The notes below the pieces were generated by a model. The model saw only the letters and a list, made by a program, of their open reading frames with translations, was not told where the DNA came from and ran no database searches. From Pontibacterium granulatum (GTDB taxonomy: Bacteria; Pseudomonadota; Gammaproteobacteria; Pseudomonadales; Balneatricaceae), in NCBI RefSeq assembly GCF_029961155.1, contig NZ_JASBRH010000006.1:62001-126000 (forward strand): a DNA stretch of 64,000 bases, written 5' to 3'. Every line of letters starts with the position of its first letter. Positions within the stretch are counted from its first letter, which is position 1. The translations under genes and the position numbers were made by a program. Of this stretch, positions 53,202 to 63,441 are shown in pieces.

Positions 53202-54710
53202 ATGAGACGTTCGAACACTTACGCCAATGCGGCATTAACCCGCTTCCTCGGTAATTCCCCCGGATGGTACAAACTGACCATCATATTCTTCCTGGTGCTG
53301 AATCCCGTCGTCTTACTGCAGTTTGGTCCGATCCTGACCGGCTGGCTGCTGATCGGTGAATTCATCTTTACCCTGGCAATGGCGCTGAAGTGTTATCCAC
53401 TGCAGCCCGGTGGCTTGTTGGCGATCGAGGCGGTAGTGGCGGGACTGACCCACCCCGACCAGATCTACCAGGAGGTGAGCAACAACTTGCCGGTGATCCT
53501 GCTATTGATGTTTATGGTGGCGGCGATTTTTTTTATGAAAGACATGCTGCTGTTTGTGTTTACCAAGCTGCTGATCAAGGTGCGGCAAAAGCTGGTGCTG
53601 TCGCTGCTGTTCAGTTTTCTGGGGGCCATGCTGTCGGCGTTTCTGGATGCACTGACGGTGACCGCGGTGCTGATCAGTGCGGCGGTGGGCTTCTACTCGG
53701 TGTATCACCGGGTGGCGTCGGGTAAGCATGCTGAAGAGCCTTACGACAACAATAACGACGAGTACTTCCAGGCTGAGCGTCGCCACGACCTGCATCAGTT
53801 TCGTGCCTTTCTGCGCACCCTGCTGATGCACGGTGCGGTGGGCACGGCCCTCGGCGGTGTGAGTACGCTGGTGGGTGAGCCGCAGAACCTGCTGATCGGC
53901 CAGAAGATGGGCTGGGACTTCGTCGACTTCCTGGTAAATGTGGCGCCGGTATCGGCAACCGCGCTGCTGGTAGGCCTGGCTACGGTGGTGATCGTGGAGC
54001 GTTTCCACCTGTTTGGTTACGGCGCCACTATCCCGGACGAGGTGTTTGCGATCCTGCGTAAGTTTGATGAACAGGAGCGTGAAACCCGTACCAAGAGTGA
54101 TATGTTTGCCCTGATGGTGCAGTTTGCCGGGGCGATCTTCCTTGTGTTTGCGCTGGCACTGCACCTGGCTGAGGTGGGCATTATCGGCCTGACCGTGATT
54201 ATCTTACTGACGAGCCTAAACGGTGTGACCGATGAAAGTCGGTTGGGACGGGCGTTTCAGGAGGGTTTACCGTTCACCGCCCTGCTGGTGGTGTTCTTCA
54301 CCATCGTATCGATGATCCACGAACAGCACCTGTTTTCGCCGGTCATCGAGTGGGTACTGAGTAAAGACCTATCGGAGCAACCGGCAATGTTCTTTATCGC
54401 CAACGGCTTGTTATCCGCCATCAGTGATAACGTGTTTGTGGCGACGGTGTATATCACCGAGGTGAACGATGCCTTTCAGGCAGGCCGCATCAGTCGGGAG
54501 CACTTTGATACCTTGGCTGTTGCAATCAACACCGGCACCAACTTGCCGAGTGTTGCCACGCCCAACGGTCAGGCGGCGTTTCTGTTCCTGCTGACCTCGG
54601 CAATTGCCCCGTTGATTCGGCTATCCTACATGCGCATGGTGTATATGGCGCTGCCCTACACCCTGAGCCTCAGCCTCAGTGGTTTGTTTGCGGTGATGTT
54701 TTTTCTGTAG
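53202..54710 (+). CDS. nhaB: Na+/H+ antiporter NhaB
   Basis: 502 aa, usual NhaB length, about twelve transmembrane segments. NhaB features: [65 protein letters not shown] and [20 protein letters not shown]. Electrogenic Na+ export at the inner membrane. The 258-bp gap before it shows only an ill-defined CCCACT / AGTGGG pair at 53071-53112. Confidence 0.96.
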   Translation: MRRSNTYANAALTRFLGNSPGWYKLTIIFFLVLNPVVLLQFGPILTGWLLIGEFIFTLAMALKCYPLQPGGLLAIEAVVAGLTHPDQIYQEVSNNLPVILLLMFMVAAIFFMKDMLLFVFTKLLIKVRQKLVLSLLFSFLGAMLSAFLDALTVTAVLISAAVGFYSVYHRVASGKHAEEPYDNNNDEYFQAERRHDLHQFRAFLRTLLMHGAVGTALGGVSTLVGEPQNLLIGQKMGWDFVDFLVNVAPVSATALLVGLATVVIVERFHLFGYGATIPDEVFAILRKFDEQERETRTKSDMFALMVQFAGAIFLVFALALHLAEVGIIGLTVIILLTSLNGVTDESRLGRAFQEGLPFTALLVVFFTIVSMIHEQHLFSPVIEWVLSKDLSEQPAMFFIANGLLSAISDNVFVATVYITEVNDAFQAGRISREHFDTLAVAINTGTNLPSVATPNGQAAFLFLLTSAIAPLIRLSYMRMVYMALPYTLSLSLSGLFAVMFFL

Positions 54711-54742
54711 GGGGACGCCTGAACGATTGCTGCTGGGCCAGA

Positions 54743-57262
54743 TCAGTGACGCAGCAGCTCGTCGATATCTTCGGGTGGCAAGGGGCGGTTGAACAGAAAT
54801 CCCTGGCCCTGGTCACAGCCGATCTGTTTCAGGTAGTCGTGTTGGGTGCCGGTTTCGATCCCTTCGGCGATCACGTTCAATCCCAGGTTATGGGCCATCA
54901 GTACCATGGTGGAGACCAGTTCCTGATCTTTATTGCGCTCCGGGATGCCGGAGATAAAGCTACGGTCGACTTTCAGCTGATCCAGCGGCAGCTGGCTGAG
55001 CATGCTGAGACTGGAATAACCGGTCCCAAAGTCATCCATCGATACGGTGATGCCGCGCTCACGTAGTACATTAAGCGGGTGCACCACCTCGTCCAGGTTC
55101 TGAATCGCGCAGCTTTCGGTGATCTCCAGATCCAGTTTGTGAGCAGGTAGACCGGACGACTGCAATGCTTGTTCTACATCCAGTGTCAGGTTGCGGCGGG
55201 TAAACTGCTGAGGTGAAACGTTCACTGATACGTGCAGGTCGTCGAAGCCGGCATCGTGCCAAGCCTTACACTGACGGCAGGCTTCCTGCAGTGCCCAGGC
55301 GCCGATCTTACCGATCAGGCCCAGCTCTTCCGCAGCCGGAATAAACTGGTCGGGTGGGATGACACCCTGCTCACGGTCATTCCAGCGCAGCAGAGCCTCC
55401 ACTCCCACAATCCGGTTTGTACCCAGCTCCAGCTTGGGCTGGTAGTGCAGGAACAGCTCGTTGTTATTCAGAGCGGTGTGCAGGCGGCTCTCCAGGCTCA
55501 GGCGCTGCATGGAGCTACGGTTCATATCGGCGGAGTACAACTGGAAACTGTTACGACCGTTGCTTTTAGCGCGGTACATCGCCGTGTCAGCATGCTTGAG
55601 CAGGGTATCGCGGTCGGTGCCATCTTCGGGATAAGTACTGCAGCCGATACTGGCGGTGATATGCAACTCGTGCCCGGCCACATCGATGCTCTGCTTCAGG
55701 GCGCTGAAGATGCGCTGCACCACGCGAAGGATGGTATCGGTGTGCTCCATCTCGGTCATCAGGATGATCATCTCGTCGCCGCCGATGCGGGCGACAGTGT
55801 CCCCTTCGCGGACACAGTGGCGCAGGCGGTCGGCAATCTCGCACAGCACCTGGTCGCCTACGGAGTGGCCCAGGGTGTCGTTGATCCGCTTGAACAGGTC
55901 CAGGTCGACAAACATCAGCCCCAGGCCATGCTTCATGCGCTTGGCGGTGGCCATGGCGACTTCCAGGCGATCAAACAGCAACTGTCGGTTGGGCAGTTTG
56001 GTGAGCGGATCGTAATACGCCAGGTTTTCGATGATCGCTTCGGACTTTTTGCGCTCGGTGATGTCGCTGAAGATCGCCGCATACAGACGGCGTTTGTTGC
56101 GAGCATCGTGTACCACGGTGATGGTCAGCCATTCCGGGTAGACTTCGCCGTTTTTGCGGCGGTTCCAGATCTCACCCTGCCAGGTCCCTTTTTTCTTCAA
56201 CGAGCACCACAGGTTCTGGTAGAAATCGGGTCCCTGCTTGCCGGAGCTGAGCAGGCTGGGTTTTTGCCCCAGCGCTTCGCTTTCGGAGTAACCGGTCAGG
56301 ATGGTGAACGCCGGGTTGACCGACAGGATGGTACCGCTTTCGTCGGTCACCATGATGCCGTCCATGGAGGCGTCGATCAGCGCCTTGGCCATGTTGAGGC
56401 TACTTTCGCTCTGCTCCAGGTCGGCGATGCGGTTGTCGAGCGCCTCACGCAGGCGGTTGACGTAGGCCTGTTCGATATTGGCCAGCACGTCGGCAAAGGA
56501 GATCACGCCACAGATCGACTGATCTTCCCGGGTGACGCAGAGGTGGCGGATGTGGCGCCGTTCCATCAACGCGCGGGCCGAGAGCAGGCTCATGGTTTCG
56601 GACACGCTGATCAGCGGTTTGCTCATCACGTCTGCAAGGGGACGGTCAATCTGGTCCAGGGCAATCAGGCGAACCACGTCACGTTCGGTCAGCATCCCCT
56701 CCGGCTGGCCATCCCGCGTGACCAGAATGCAGTCGCTGCGGCGGTAGCGCATCTCGGCGATGGCATCAGGCAGTGATGCGGAAAACTCAATCGTGGTTGG
56801 CGGCAGGGGAGGCACGATGGCGCTGACTTCACTCATGCGCAGGAAGTAAGCCACGTCCTGATTGATCACTACATCGCTCTGGGTGATGATGCCAGCCAGC
56901 TTTTTGTCGCTGTTAACTACGACCAAGTGGCGCAGGCCGTTGCGGCGGAAATGGCAGGTGGCTTCGTCCAGTGAGGCGTTGATGCTGATGGTGCTGACCG
57001 GCGCGCTCATCAGGTGACGCACTTCAATCTCAGAGTGCTCAACGCAGGTGTAATCGATCTTCAGAGCGTCGGCTTCGGTCCAGATACCGATCGGACAGTC
57101 ATCTTCAACGATCACAATCGAGCTGCAGTGACGCTCGAACATCAGTCCGGTGGCCTGTTGCAGGGTATAATCCGGCGGGCAGGTGACAACGTTGCGTTGC
57201 ACGATTGAGCGCACATCACGTTTAATTGTACCGGAAAGATCCTGGCCTATCTGGCTATCCAT
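54743..57262 (-). CDS. CBS-PAS-GGDEF-EAL signalling protein
   Basis: 839 aa, cytoplasmic. Four CBS motifs in the first 285 residues (two Bateman modules; VIVEDDCPIGIWTEADALK, LAGIITQSDVV, GMLTERDVVRL, CGVISFADVL), PAS (about 300-420), GGDEF (about 435-600) and EAL (about 610-835). The cyclase signature reads GGDEM, the last Phe replaced. The EAL domain is complete (EALLRW, DDFGTGYSSL, LKVDRSF, AEGIET). Adenine-nucleotide or similar ligands of CBS pairs may tune a mainly phosphodiesterase protein (inference). Confidence 0.93.
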   Translation of the reverse strand: MDSQIGQDLSGTIKRDVRSIVQRNVVTCPPDYTLQQATGLMFERHCSSIVIVEDDCPIGIWTEADALKIDYTCVEHSEIEVRHLMSAPVSTISINASLDEATCHFRRNGLRHLVVVNSDKKLAGIITQSDVVINQDVAYFLRMSEVSAIVPPLPPTTIEFSASLPDAIAEMRYRRSDCILVTRDGQPEGMLTERDVVRLIALDQIDRPLADVMSKPLISVSETMSLLSARALMERRHIRHLCVTREDQSICGVISFADVLANIEQAYVNRLREALDNRIADLEQSESSLNMAKALIDASMDGIMVTDESGTILSVNPAFTILTGYSESEALGQKPSLLSSGKQGPDFYQNLWCSLKKKGTWQGEIWNRRKNGEVYPEWLTITVVHDARNKRRLYAAIFSDITERKKSEAIIENLAYYDPLTKLPNRQLLFDRLEVAMATAKRMKHGLGLMFVDLDLFKRINDTLGHSVGDQVLCEIADRLRHCVREGDTVARIGGDEMIILMTEMEHTDTILRVVQRIFSALKQSIDVAGHELHITASIGCSTYPEDGTDRDTLLKHADTAMYRAKSNGRNSFQLYSADMNRSSMQRLSLESRLHTALNNNELFLHYQPKLELGTNRIVGVEALLRWNDREQGVIPPDQFIPAAEELGLIGKIGAWALQEACRQCKAWHDAGFDDLHVSVNVSPQQFTRRNLTLDVEQALQSSGLPAHKLDLEITESCAIQNLDEVVHPLNVLRERGITVSMDDFGTGYSSLSMLSQLPLDQLKVDRSFISGIPERNKDQELVSTMVLMAHNLGLNVIAEGIETGTQHDYLKQIGCDQGQGFLFNRPLPPEDIDELLRH

Positions 57263-57758
57263 GCTTTCTCCAATGATACCGGCATCCTCGTGCGGTCGGC
57301 GTGTTTGAGTCTGCAGCCTCGATGAGATTTTTCAAATCTCCCGATTATACGGTGCAGCGCAATTCATTCTAGAGAAAATTGTGTTTTTTTGTTTGAAAGT
57401 TGGCATAGGTCAATTGTTAAAGACGCTGATTAACTGGCTAAGAGGCTGCTTGTATCTGGTTTTGATCTGTTTGAATTTTTTATTGGATTTGGACGCGGTG
57501 ACCGCGCGCAAGTGCGGCGTTGACCGTTGTGGTCGTCGGCTGGTTGAGGGGACAATCCGTTTGCGGTGGACTGCAGGTACCATAAGTAACTTGCAGCGAC
57601 GCCGGTGTGGGTGTCACCTGTCGGGGACGCTCTTTATGAAATGGACGTGCGGAATATTCGACTAAACTTTAGCAATTGCCGGTTGCCTGCATCCCAGAAT
57701 ACCTACAGCAACAATGCTTAAGCGGCTTTCCCGATAATAAGAACAACAGGTAGACGAC
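57263..57758. other. 496-bp gap, no gene found
   Basis: Contains a small hairpin GAGATTT-TTC-AAATCTC (57324-57340), AT-rich sequence around 57370-57490 that probably holds the promoters, and no frame with both a ribosome site and plausible composition. A TGGCAT sequence at 57399 lacks the -12 GC, so it is not a sigma54 promoter. Confidence 0.5.
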
Positions 57759-58310
57759 GTGACCACAAAACTTATCGACGATATGAGCCTTTATCGGTCC
57801 TGGCACCTGGCCCAGACCGAGCACGACGCCATCACCACCGAATTTGAATGGGTGGTGCTGCGTTTCAACCAGGCCTTCGAACGCTTCTGTCTGCAATTGG
57901 GCAGCACCGTGGGTCTGGGCAACCTCTCCTATCAGGAGCTGATTATCCTCAATGTGATCCGTATGCAGGATCGCCCCAAGCCGGTGACGATCATCGCCCG
58001 GCTGCTCAACCGCGATGACATCCCCAACATCCAGTACAGCCTGCGTAAACTGGCAGGTCTTGAGCTGATCGTGAAACAGAAAGAGCTGCAGGGGAAAAAC
58101 TACACCTACTCCATGACCGATATTGGGCGCCGCAAATTGGATGTATATGCCGAGTTGCGTGGCAAACTGCTGACCGATCAGACCAGCAGTATCGACAGTG
58201 TGGATGAAAAGCTGCAGCAGACCGCTCGCCTGATCAGCATGCTGACCGGTATCTACGACGAAGCTGGCCGGATATCAGCGACCTACTCGAGTACCTTTGA
58301 CGAAGAGTAA
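57759..58310 (+). CDS. MarR-like winged-helix transcriptional regulator
   Basis: 183 aa from a GTG start with AGGTAG upstream. Winged-helix core at about residues 50-125: LSYQELIILNVIRMQDRPKPVTIIARLLNRDD, IPNIQYSLRKLAGLELIVKQKE (recognition helix and wing), flanked by helices used for dimerisation. This matches the winged-helix MarR-like group rather than classic MarR. Ligand and target unknown. Confidence 0.8.
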   Translation: MTTKLIDDMSLYRSWHLAQTEHDAITTEFEWVVLRFNQAFERFCLQLGSTVGLGNLSYQELIILNVIRMQDRPKPVTIIARLLNRDDIPNIQYSLRKLAGLELIVKQKELQGKNYTYSMTDIGRRKLDVYAELRGKLLTDQTSSIDSVDEKLQQTARLISMLTGIYDEAGRISATYSSTFDEE

Positions 58311-58370
58311 CGCAGGGATGGGTGGGGAGTGTCCCTCTCCCCCTGTCTGTATGTGTTATACGGCTGGTTT

Positions 58371-58847
58371 TTAATTCAACACCCACTGGATGTCGGTAAT
58401 AAGTAGATAGGTATAGCCCGCTTCCGATTCGGTGCGGTAGGCGCCCTTGGCATTAAGGACCAGGGCTGCGACACAGGTCATTTCCCAGCCGTCTATTTCG
58501 TCGCCCACCCACTGATCTTCTGTCAGGGCGGCGAAGTTGCGCTCCTCTCCGTAGACTTTCACCCAGGTCATCTTGTCCTTAACCGAGGCACCAACCGACG
58601 GGTTGGCCCAGGACCAGAGCCAGGTGTTGGAGAGTGTAGAAACGGAGCCGACAAACTGTATCTTTGCCCTGACCGCGGGCACCCCGTTATTCGAGAACGT
58701 AAGCACACCGGTCGCTTGATCCCACTCGAAGCGCTGGTGCTCTTTCAACTTATAATCACGCATCAACTCGTCTTGCCGCTCGGTCAGAAAATGGCAGGCG
58801 TCCGACACCGTTGTGCACCACTCCTCTTTCGCAATTACATCTGTCAT
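58371..58847 (-). CDS. DUF6882-like protein of unknown function
   Basis: 158 aa, soluble. Characteristic stretch AKIQFVGSVSTLSNTWLWSWANPSV followed by MTWVKVYGEERNFAAL, as in DUF6882 proteins, some of which occur with toxin-immunity genes. Trp-rich, no catalytic motif. Monocistronic, convergent with the winged-helix regulator. Confidence 0.7.
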   Translation of the reverse strand: MTDVIAKEEWCTTVSDACHFLTERQDELMRDYKLKEHQRFEWDQATGVLTFSNNGVPAVRAKIQFVGSVSTLSNTWLWSWANPSVGASVKDKMTWVKVYGEERNFAALTEDQWVGDEIDGWEMTCVAALVLNAKGAYRTESEAGYTYLLITDIQWVLN

Positions 58848-58962
58848 AGCACTACTCCAGACGCTTGTGATTAAGGGTTATACGCCTTTAAGCATAGTCG
58901 TTCCGCGCAGATCGCAACAATTTGTAAATATTTTGGCGTGTGGAGTTTGATTGCCGCGTGTA

Positions 58963-59832
58963 TCAATCGAGCTGTTCAGCCAGGAAATCGACCAGCATCC
59001 GCACCTTGGGTGAGAGGTGGCGGTTGTGTGGGTACAGCGCCCAGATCCCCTCGTCGGCGGGCTGGTGGTTGGTGAGTACCTCGACCAGCGTGCCGGCGTC
59101 GATATGCTCCTTTACGTAGTAGTCGGGCAACTGGGCGATACCCAGCCCCTTCAGGGCGGCATCGGTAAGGGACTGGCCGCTGTTGAAGTGGATATTGCCG
59201 CTGACCTTCACGTTACGCTCCTGCCCGCCCTCCTGAAAGCGCCAGTACTCCAGCGTACCGCGCAGGCAGTTGTGCTGCTCCAGCTCGGATAACAGGTGCG
59301 GTTCGCCGTTGGCGGCAAGATAAGCGGGTGAGGCGCAGACGTATTGGCGGCGCGCAGCCAGCCGCTTGGCCATCAGGCTGGAGTCCTCCAGCTTGCCGAG
59401 ACGGATCGCCAGGTCATAACCGTTGTCGATCAGGTCCACGCGCTGGTTGGTGAAGTGGCAGTCCAGCTCCAGATCGGGATAAAGACGGATAAAGTCGTTG
59501 AGTAGCGGCGCAATCCTGTTCTCGCCATAGGTGGTGGGGGCAGTGATCTTCAACTTGCCGCGCGGCGTACGCTGCATATTGGTCAGGGTGCGCTCTGCCT
59601 CCTCCAGCCCGTCCAGCACCTGACGGCAGTGCTGGTAGTACACCTGTCCTGCTTCGGTGGCCGTTACCTTGCGGGTGGTACGGTAGAACAGTTTGGTAGC
59701 CAGGCGGCTTTCCAGCGCGCTGATCTGACGACTGACTTGGGCGACGGAGATCCCCAGGCGCTTGGCAGCGGTTGTGAAGCTGCCAGTTTCGGCAACGGCG
59801 ACAAACTCCGTCACCCCTTCCCAGCTGTACAT
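58963..59832 (-). CDS. LysR-type regulator, divergent from frmA
   Basis: 289 aa from the ATG at 59832 (GAG at good distance; another ATG at 59841). Winged helix FVAVAETGSFTTAAKRLGISVAQVSRQISALE, effector domain of the CrgA/AaeR-like group. Shares a 115-bp region with frmA and probably regulates it; the dyads there are too weak to assign. Confidence 0.9.
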   Translation of the reverse strand: MYSWEGVTEFVAVAETGSFTTAAKRLGISVAQVSRQISALESRLATKLFYRTTRKVTATEAGQVYYQHCRQVLDGLEEAERTLTNMQRTPRGKLKITAPTTYGENRIAPLLNDFIRLYPDLELDCHFTNQRVDLIDNGYDLAIRLGKLEDSSLMAKRLAARRQYVCASPAYLAANGEPHLLSELEQHNCLRGTLEYWRFQEGGQERNVKVSGNIHFNSGQSLTDAALKGLGIAQLPDYYVKEHIDAGTLVEVLTNHQPADEGIWALYPHNRHLSPKVRMLVDFLAEQLD

Positions 59833-59863
59833 TATTACCATCTCGTAAAAGTTATTTGCTTAA

Positions 59864-61078
<1,215 letters not shown>

Positions 61079-61126
61079 CCCGTTTGTCGCCGCTTCGTTT
61101 AAGACGAGGCGGCCAAGGAGTAGAAC

Positions 61127-61975
61127 ATGACAGTGGAAAACCTGAGCCAGAACCGCAGCTTTGGGGGGTGGCATAAGCAGTACAAGCACCAGTCCAGCAG
61201 CCTGGGCTGCGAGATGCGCTTTGCCATCTTCCTGCCGCCTCAGACTGCGCACGGCGAGAAGGTACCGGTCCTGTACTGGCTGTCGGGCCTGACCTGTACT
61301 GACGAAAACTTCATGCAGAAAGCCGGCGCCCAGCGGGTCGCGGCTGAGCTGGGTATCGCCATCGTTGCGCCAGACACCAGTCCACGGGGTGATGATGTGG
61401 CCGATGAGGCGGAGCGTTACGACCTGGGTAAAGGCGCCGGTTTCTACCTGAACGCTACTCAGGCGCCGTGGGCGCAGCACTACCGCATGTACGACTATGT
61501 GGTGAACGAGTTGCCTGCACTGGTTGAAGAGCTGTTCCCGGTAACGGATCAGCGTGCGATCTCCGGTCACTCCATGGGTGGTCACGGTGCCCTGACCATT
61601 GCGATGAAAAATCCTGAGCGTTACCGCTCAGTATCGGCATTCAGCCCGATCTGTAATCCGATCAGCTGTCAGTGGGGACAGGATGCCTTCCGTGCCTACC
61701 TGGGGGACGATCCGGCGGCGTGGCAGCAGTACGACTCCAGTGTGCTGATGCAGCAGGCCAGCAGCGAACAGTTCCTGCCCGCATTGGTGGACCAGGGAGA
61801 GGCGGACGATTTCCTGGAGAGTCAGCTGCGTCCGGAAACCCTGGAAGCGGCGGCACAGGCCAGCGGTTACCCGCTGGAGCTGAACCGTCATGAGGGCTAC
61901 GACCACAGCTATTACTTTATCGCCAGCTTTATCGAAGACCACCTGCGTTTCCATGGGAAGCACTTGGGGGTGTGA
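61127..61975 (+). CDS. frmB: S-formylglutathione hydrolase
   Basis: 282 aa esterase D family. Nucleophile Ser in [11 protein letters not shown], Asp in DQGEADDFL, His in [34 protein letters not shown] is diagnostic. Releases formate and glutathione, completing formaldehyde detoxification with FrmA. AAGGAG before the ATG; strong terminator after. Confidence 0.96.
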   Translation: MTVENLSQNRSFGGWHKQYKHQSSSLGCEMRFAIFLPPQTAHGEKVPVLYWLSGLTCTDENFMQKAGAQRVAAELGIAIVAPDTSPRGDDVADEAERYDLGKGAGFYLNATQAPWAQHYRMYDYVVNELPALVEELFPVTDQRAISGHSMGGHGALTIAMKNPERYRSVSAFSPICNPISCQWGQDAFRAYLGDDPAAWQQYDSSVLMQQASSEQFLPALVDQGEADDFLESQLRPETLEAAAQASGYPLELNRHEGYDHSYYFIASFIEDHLRFHGKHLGV

Positions 61976-62000
61976 GGTTTAATTGGCATTGAGGTGTTTG

Positions 62001-62038
62001 AAAAGGCGGAATTGCTGAGAGGTGATTCCGCCTTTTTT
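62001..62038 (+). terminator. Terminator of frmA-frmB
   Basis: Stem AAAAGGCGGAAT / ATTCCGCCTTTT, 12-nt loop, T-run. Confidence 0.92.
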
Positions 62039-62092
62039 GTATCTAGATTATGCGGTTAGCCGGTTTATATAGTGATACACATACCCCTACTG

Positions 62093-62550
62093 TCGCCCTG
62101 CTGGGCGAGGCAAGGGAGGGTATTGGCCCTCCCTTACCAATCCCAGCCAACCCCGCTACTTGCCGGGCAAAGCCCGGTTCCCTGTGCGTTCCACAAATAA
62201 AACGAAGCAAATAAACTCGGCCTTCGGCCTCAAACAGAATTTGCTTTTAATCGTTTCATTTATGAAATGCTCGGCGGCGTAGAGGGGAATACGGCCCGTG
62301 CCATCCGATAGATAGTTCGCAGGATTAAGCTTCAGATTGGCACGGATAATCCTCCCTTCAGTGCAGCCGAGCATTGCAGGTTTTCCGGGATTCAAGGCGA
62401 GGACTGTTTGAGGCGCGCAGCGACGAGTTCCGCAGCCTCCCGGGAAAGCGAAACGCGCAGGGAAGTTGGCGTAGCCAACCAAACTGTAGGGCTGACGGGG
62501 ATTGATAAGGGGAGTTCAGAGACTCCCCTTATCTCGCCCAATCTGGGCGA
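62093..62550. repeat. 458-bp nested inverted-repeat element
   Basis: Both ends carry the same pair of local hairpins in mirror order: TCGCCC / GGGCGA (62093-62108 and 62534-62550) and a GGGAG-stem hairpin (62112-62135 and 62504-62533). Moving inward, arms pair across the element: TTCCCTGTGCGTT (62178-62190) with AACGCGCAGGGAA (62452-62464), CCTCAAACAG (62228) with CTGTTTGAGG (62404), AATGCTCGGC (62266) with GCCGAGCATT (62366), CCGTGCCA (62296) with TGGCACGG (62338). Centre near 62321. No believable gene inside. It lies between two convergent genes. Confidence 0.78.
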
Positions 62551-62569
62551 AAAGAGACAAAGCAAAGCC

Positions 62570-63289
62570 TCAAATCACAGGCTTCTCCGCAGGCAGCGGC
62601 ACACTCAAATACGTGGAAAACTCCTCAACAAAATCTACTGCAATACACGCATGTACCTTGCCCTGCTTGTCCTCAAACACCGCCCGTTCCGCAATCGGGA
62701 ACAACGGTTGGTGCCAGATATTCGGGTGGATCTTGATACCGAAGGTGCCGTCGCAGTAAAACGCCACAAAATCTTCCGGCTGTACGTCGTCACCCGGTCG
62801 CGCCAGCAGCGCCACAAACGGTTTACCGTCTTTCGGGCAGAAGATCTGTGAGCCGTCCGGGTGATAGTTGGCTTCACGTACGAAGATACGGGAGTGGTCA
62901 ACGTTTTTGCTGTCGAAGGAGGCGGTCATCGGGTCGGTGAACCAACCGGTGACATAGTGGCCGTCGACTGCGTGGTTGCGGGCTACGGCCATGTCGCCTT
63001 CCCAGGTGAAGACAAACTCGCCCTGGGTGATACCGCCTTCGTTGCCGGTGCCCGGTACTACATCGCGCCAGCCCTGCTTTGGCCAAGTGACGATATCCAC
63101 CACCGCATCTTCAAAAGAGCTTTCGATCTTGCCGTAACCGGCCTCTTCGAAGGTTTCCGGTGTAGCGATCACGAGTGGTACTTCGTGTACTTTGATGTTG
63201 TCTGCGTGCAGGGATACCGGGCCTTCCATCGGGATGGTGGAGCCGGGTTCCGGCATCGTTGGGTTAGCGGATTCAGGTGCAAGGCTCAT
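62570..63289 (-). CDS. Ureidoglycolate lyase family protein (AllA-like)
   Basis: 239 aa from the ATG at 63289 (GAGG 8 nt upstream). The C-terminal half matches the AllA cupin family: DFVAFYCDGTFGIKIHPNIWHQPLFPI and HACIAVDFVEEFSTYLSVPL. Ureidoglycolate lyase yields glyoxylate and urea in allantoin breakdown. It is longer than E. coli AllA (about 160 aa), with an extra N-terminal 70 residues, so a related cupin activity is possible. No other purine-catabolic gene is in view. Confidence 0.75.
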   Translation of the reverse strand: MSLAPESANPTMPEPGSTIPMEGPVSLHADNIKVHEVPLVIATPETFEEAGYGKIESSFEDAVVDIVTWPKQGWRDVVPGTGNEGGITQGEFVFTWEGDMAVARNHAVDGHYVTGWFTDPMTASFDSKNVDHSRIFVREANYHPDGSQIFCPKDGKPFVALLARPGDDVQPEDFVAFYCDGTFGIKIHPNIWHQPLFPIAERAVFEDKQGKVHACIAVDFVEEFSTYLSVPLPAEKPVI

Positions 63290-63441
63290 GTGAGATACCT
63301 CGTTGATGATGGCTAAAATCAAATTCCATTTCTGGTATATACCAGTTATTTGTTACAAAAAATGCCAGCTTTGCTAATGAGGCGCCGCTGGCTGTAAGAA
63401 CGCGTCTTTTGCTTCTCGGTTTCTCTGGGAACTTTGTTTTC

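Noticed and set aside
57381-57665. 94-codon plus-strand frame in the 496-bp gap
   Set aside because: Starts in AT-rich promoter-like DNA, no ribosome site, low-complexity translation.
62156-62482. 108-codon minus-strand frame and a plus-strand frame over the same stretch
   Set aside because: Both run through the arms of the 458-bp palindrome; composition follows the inverted repeats, not codons.
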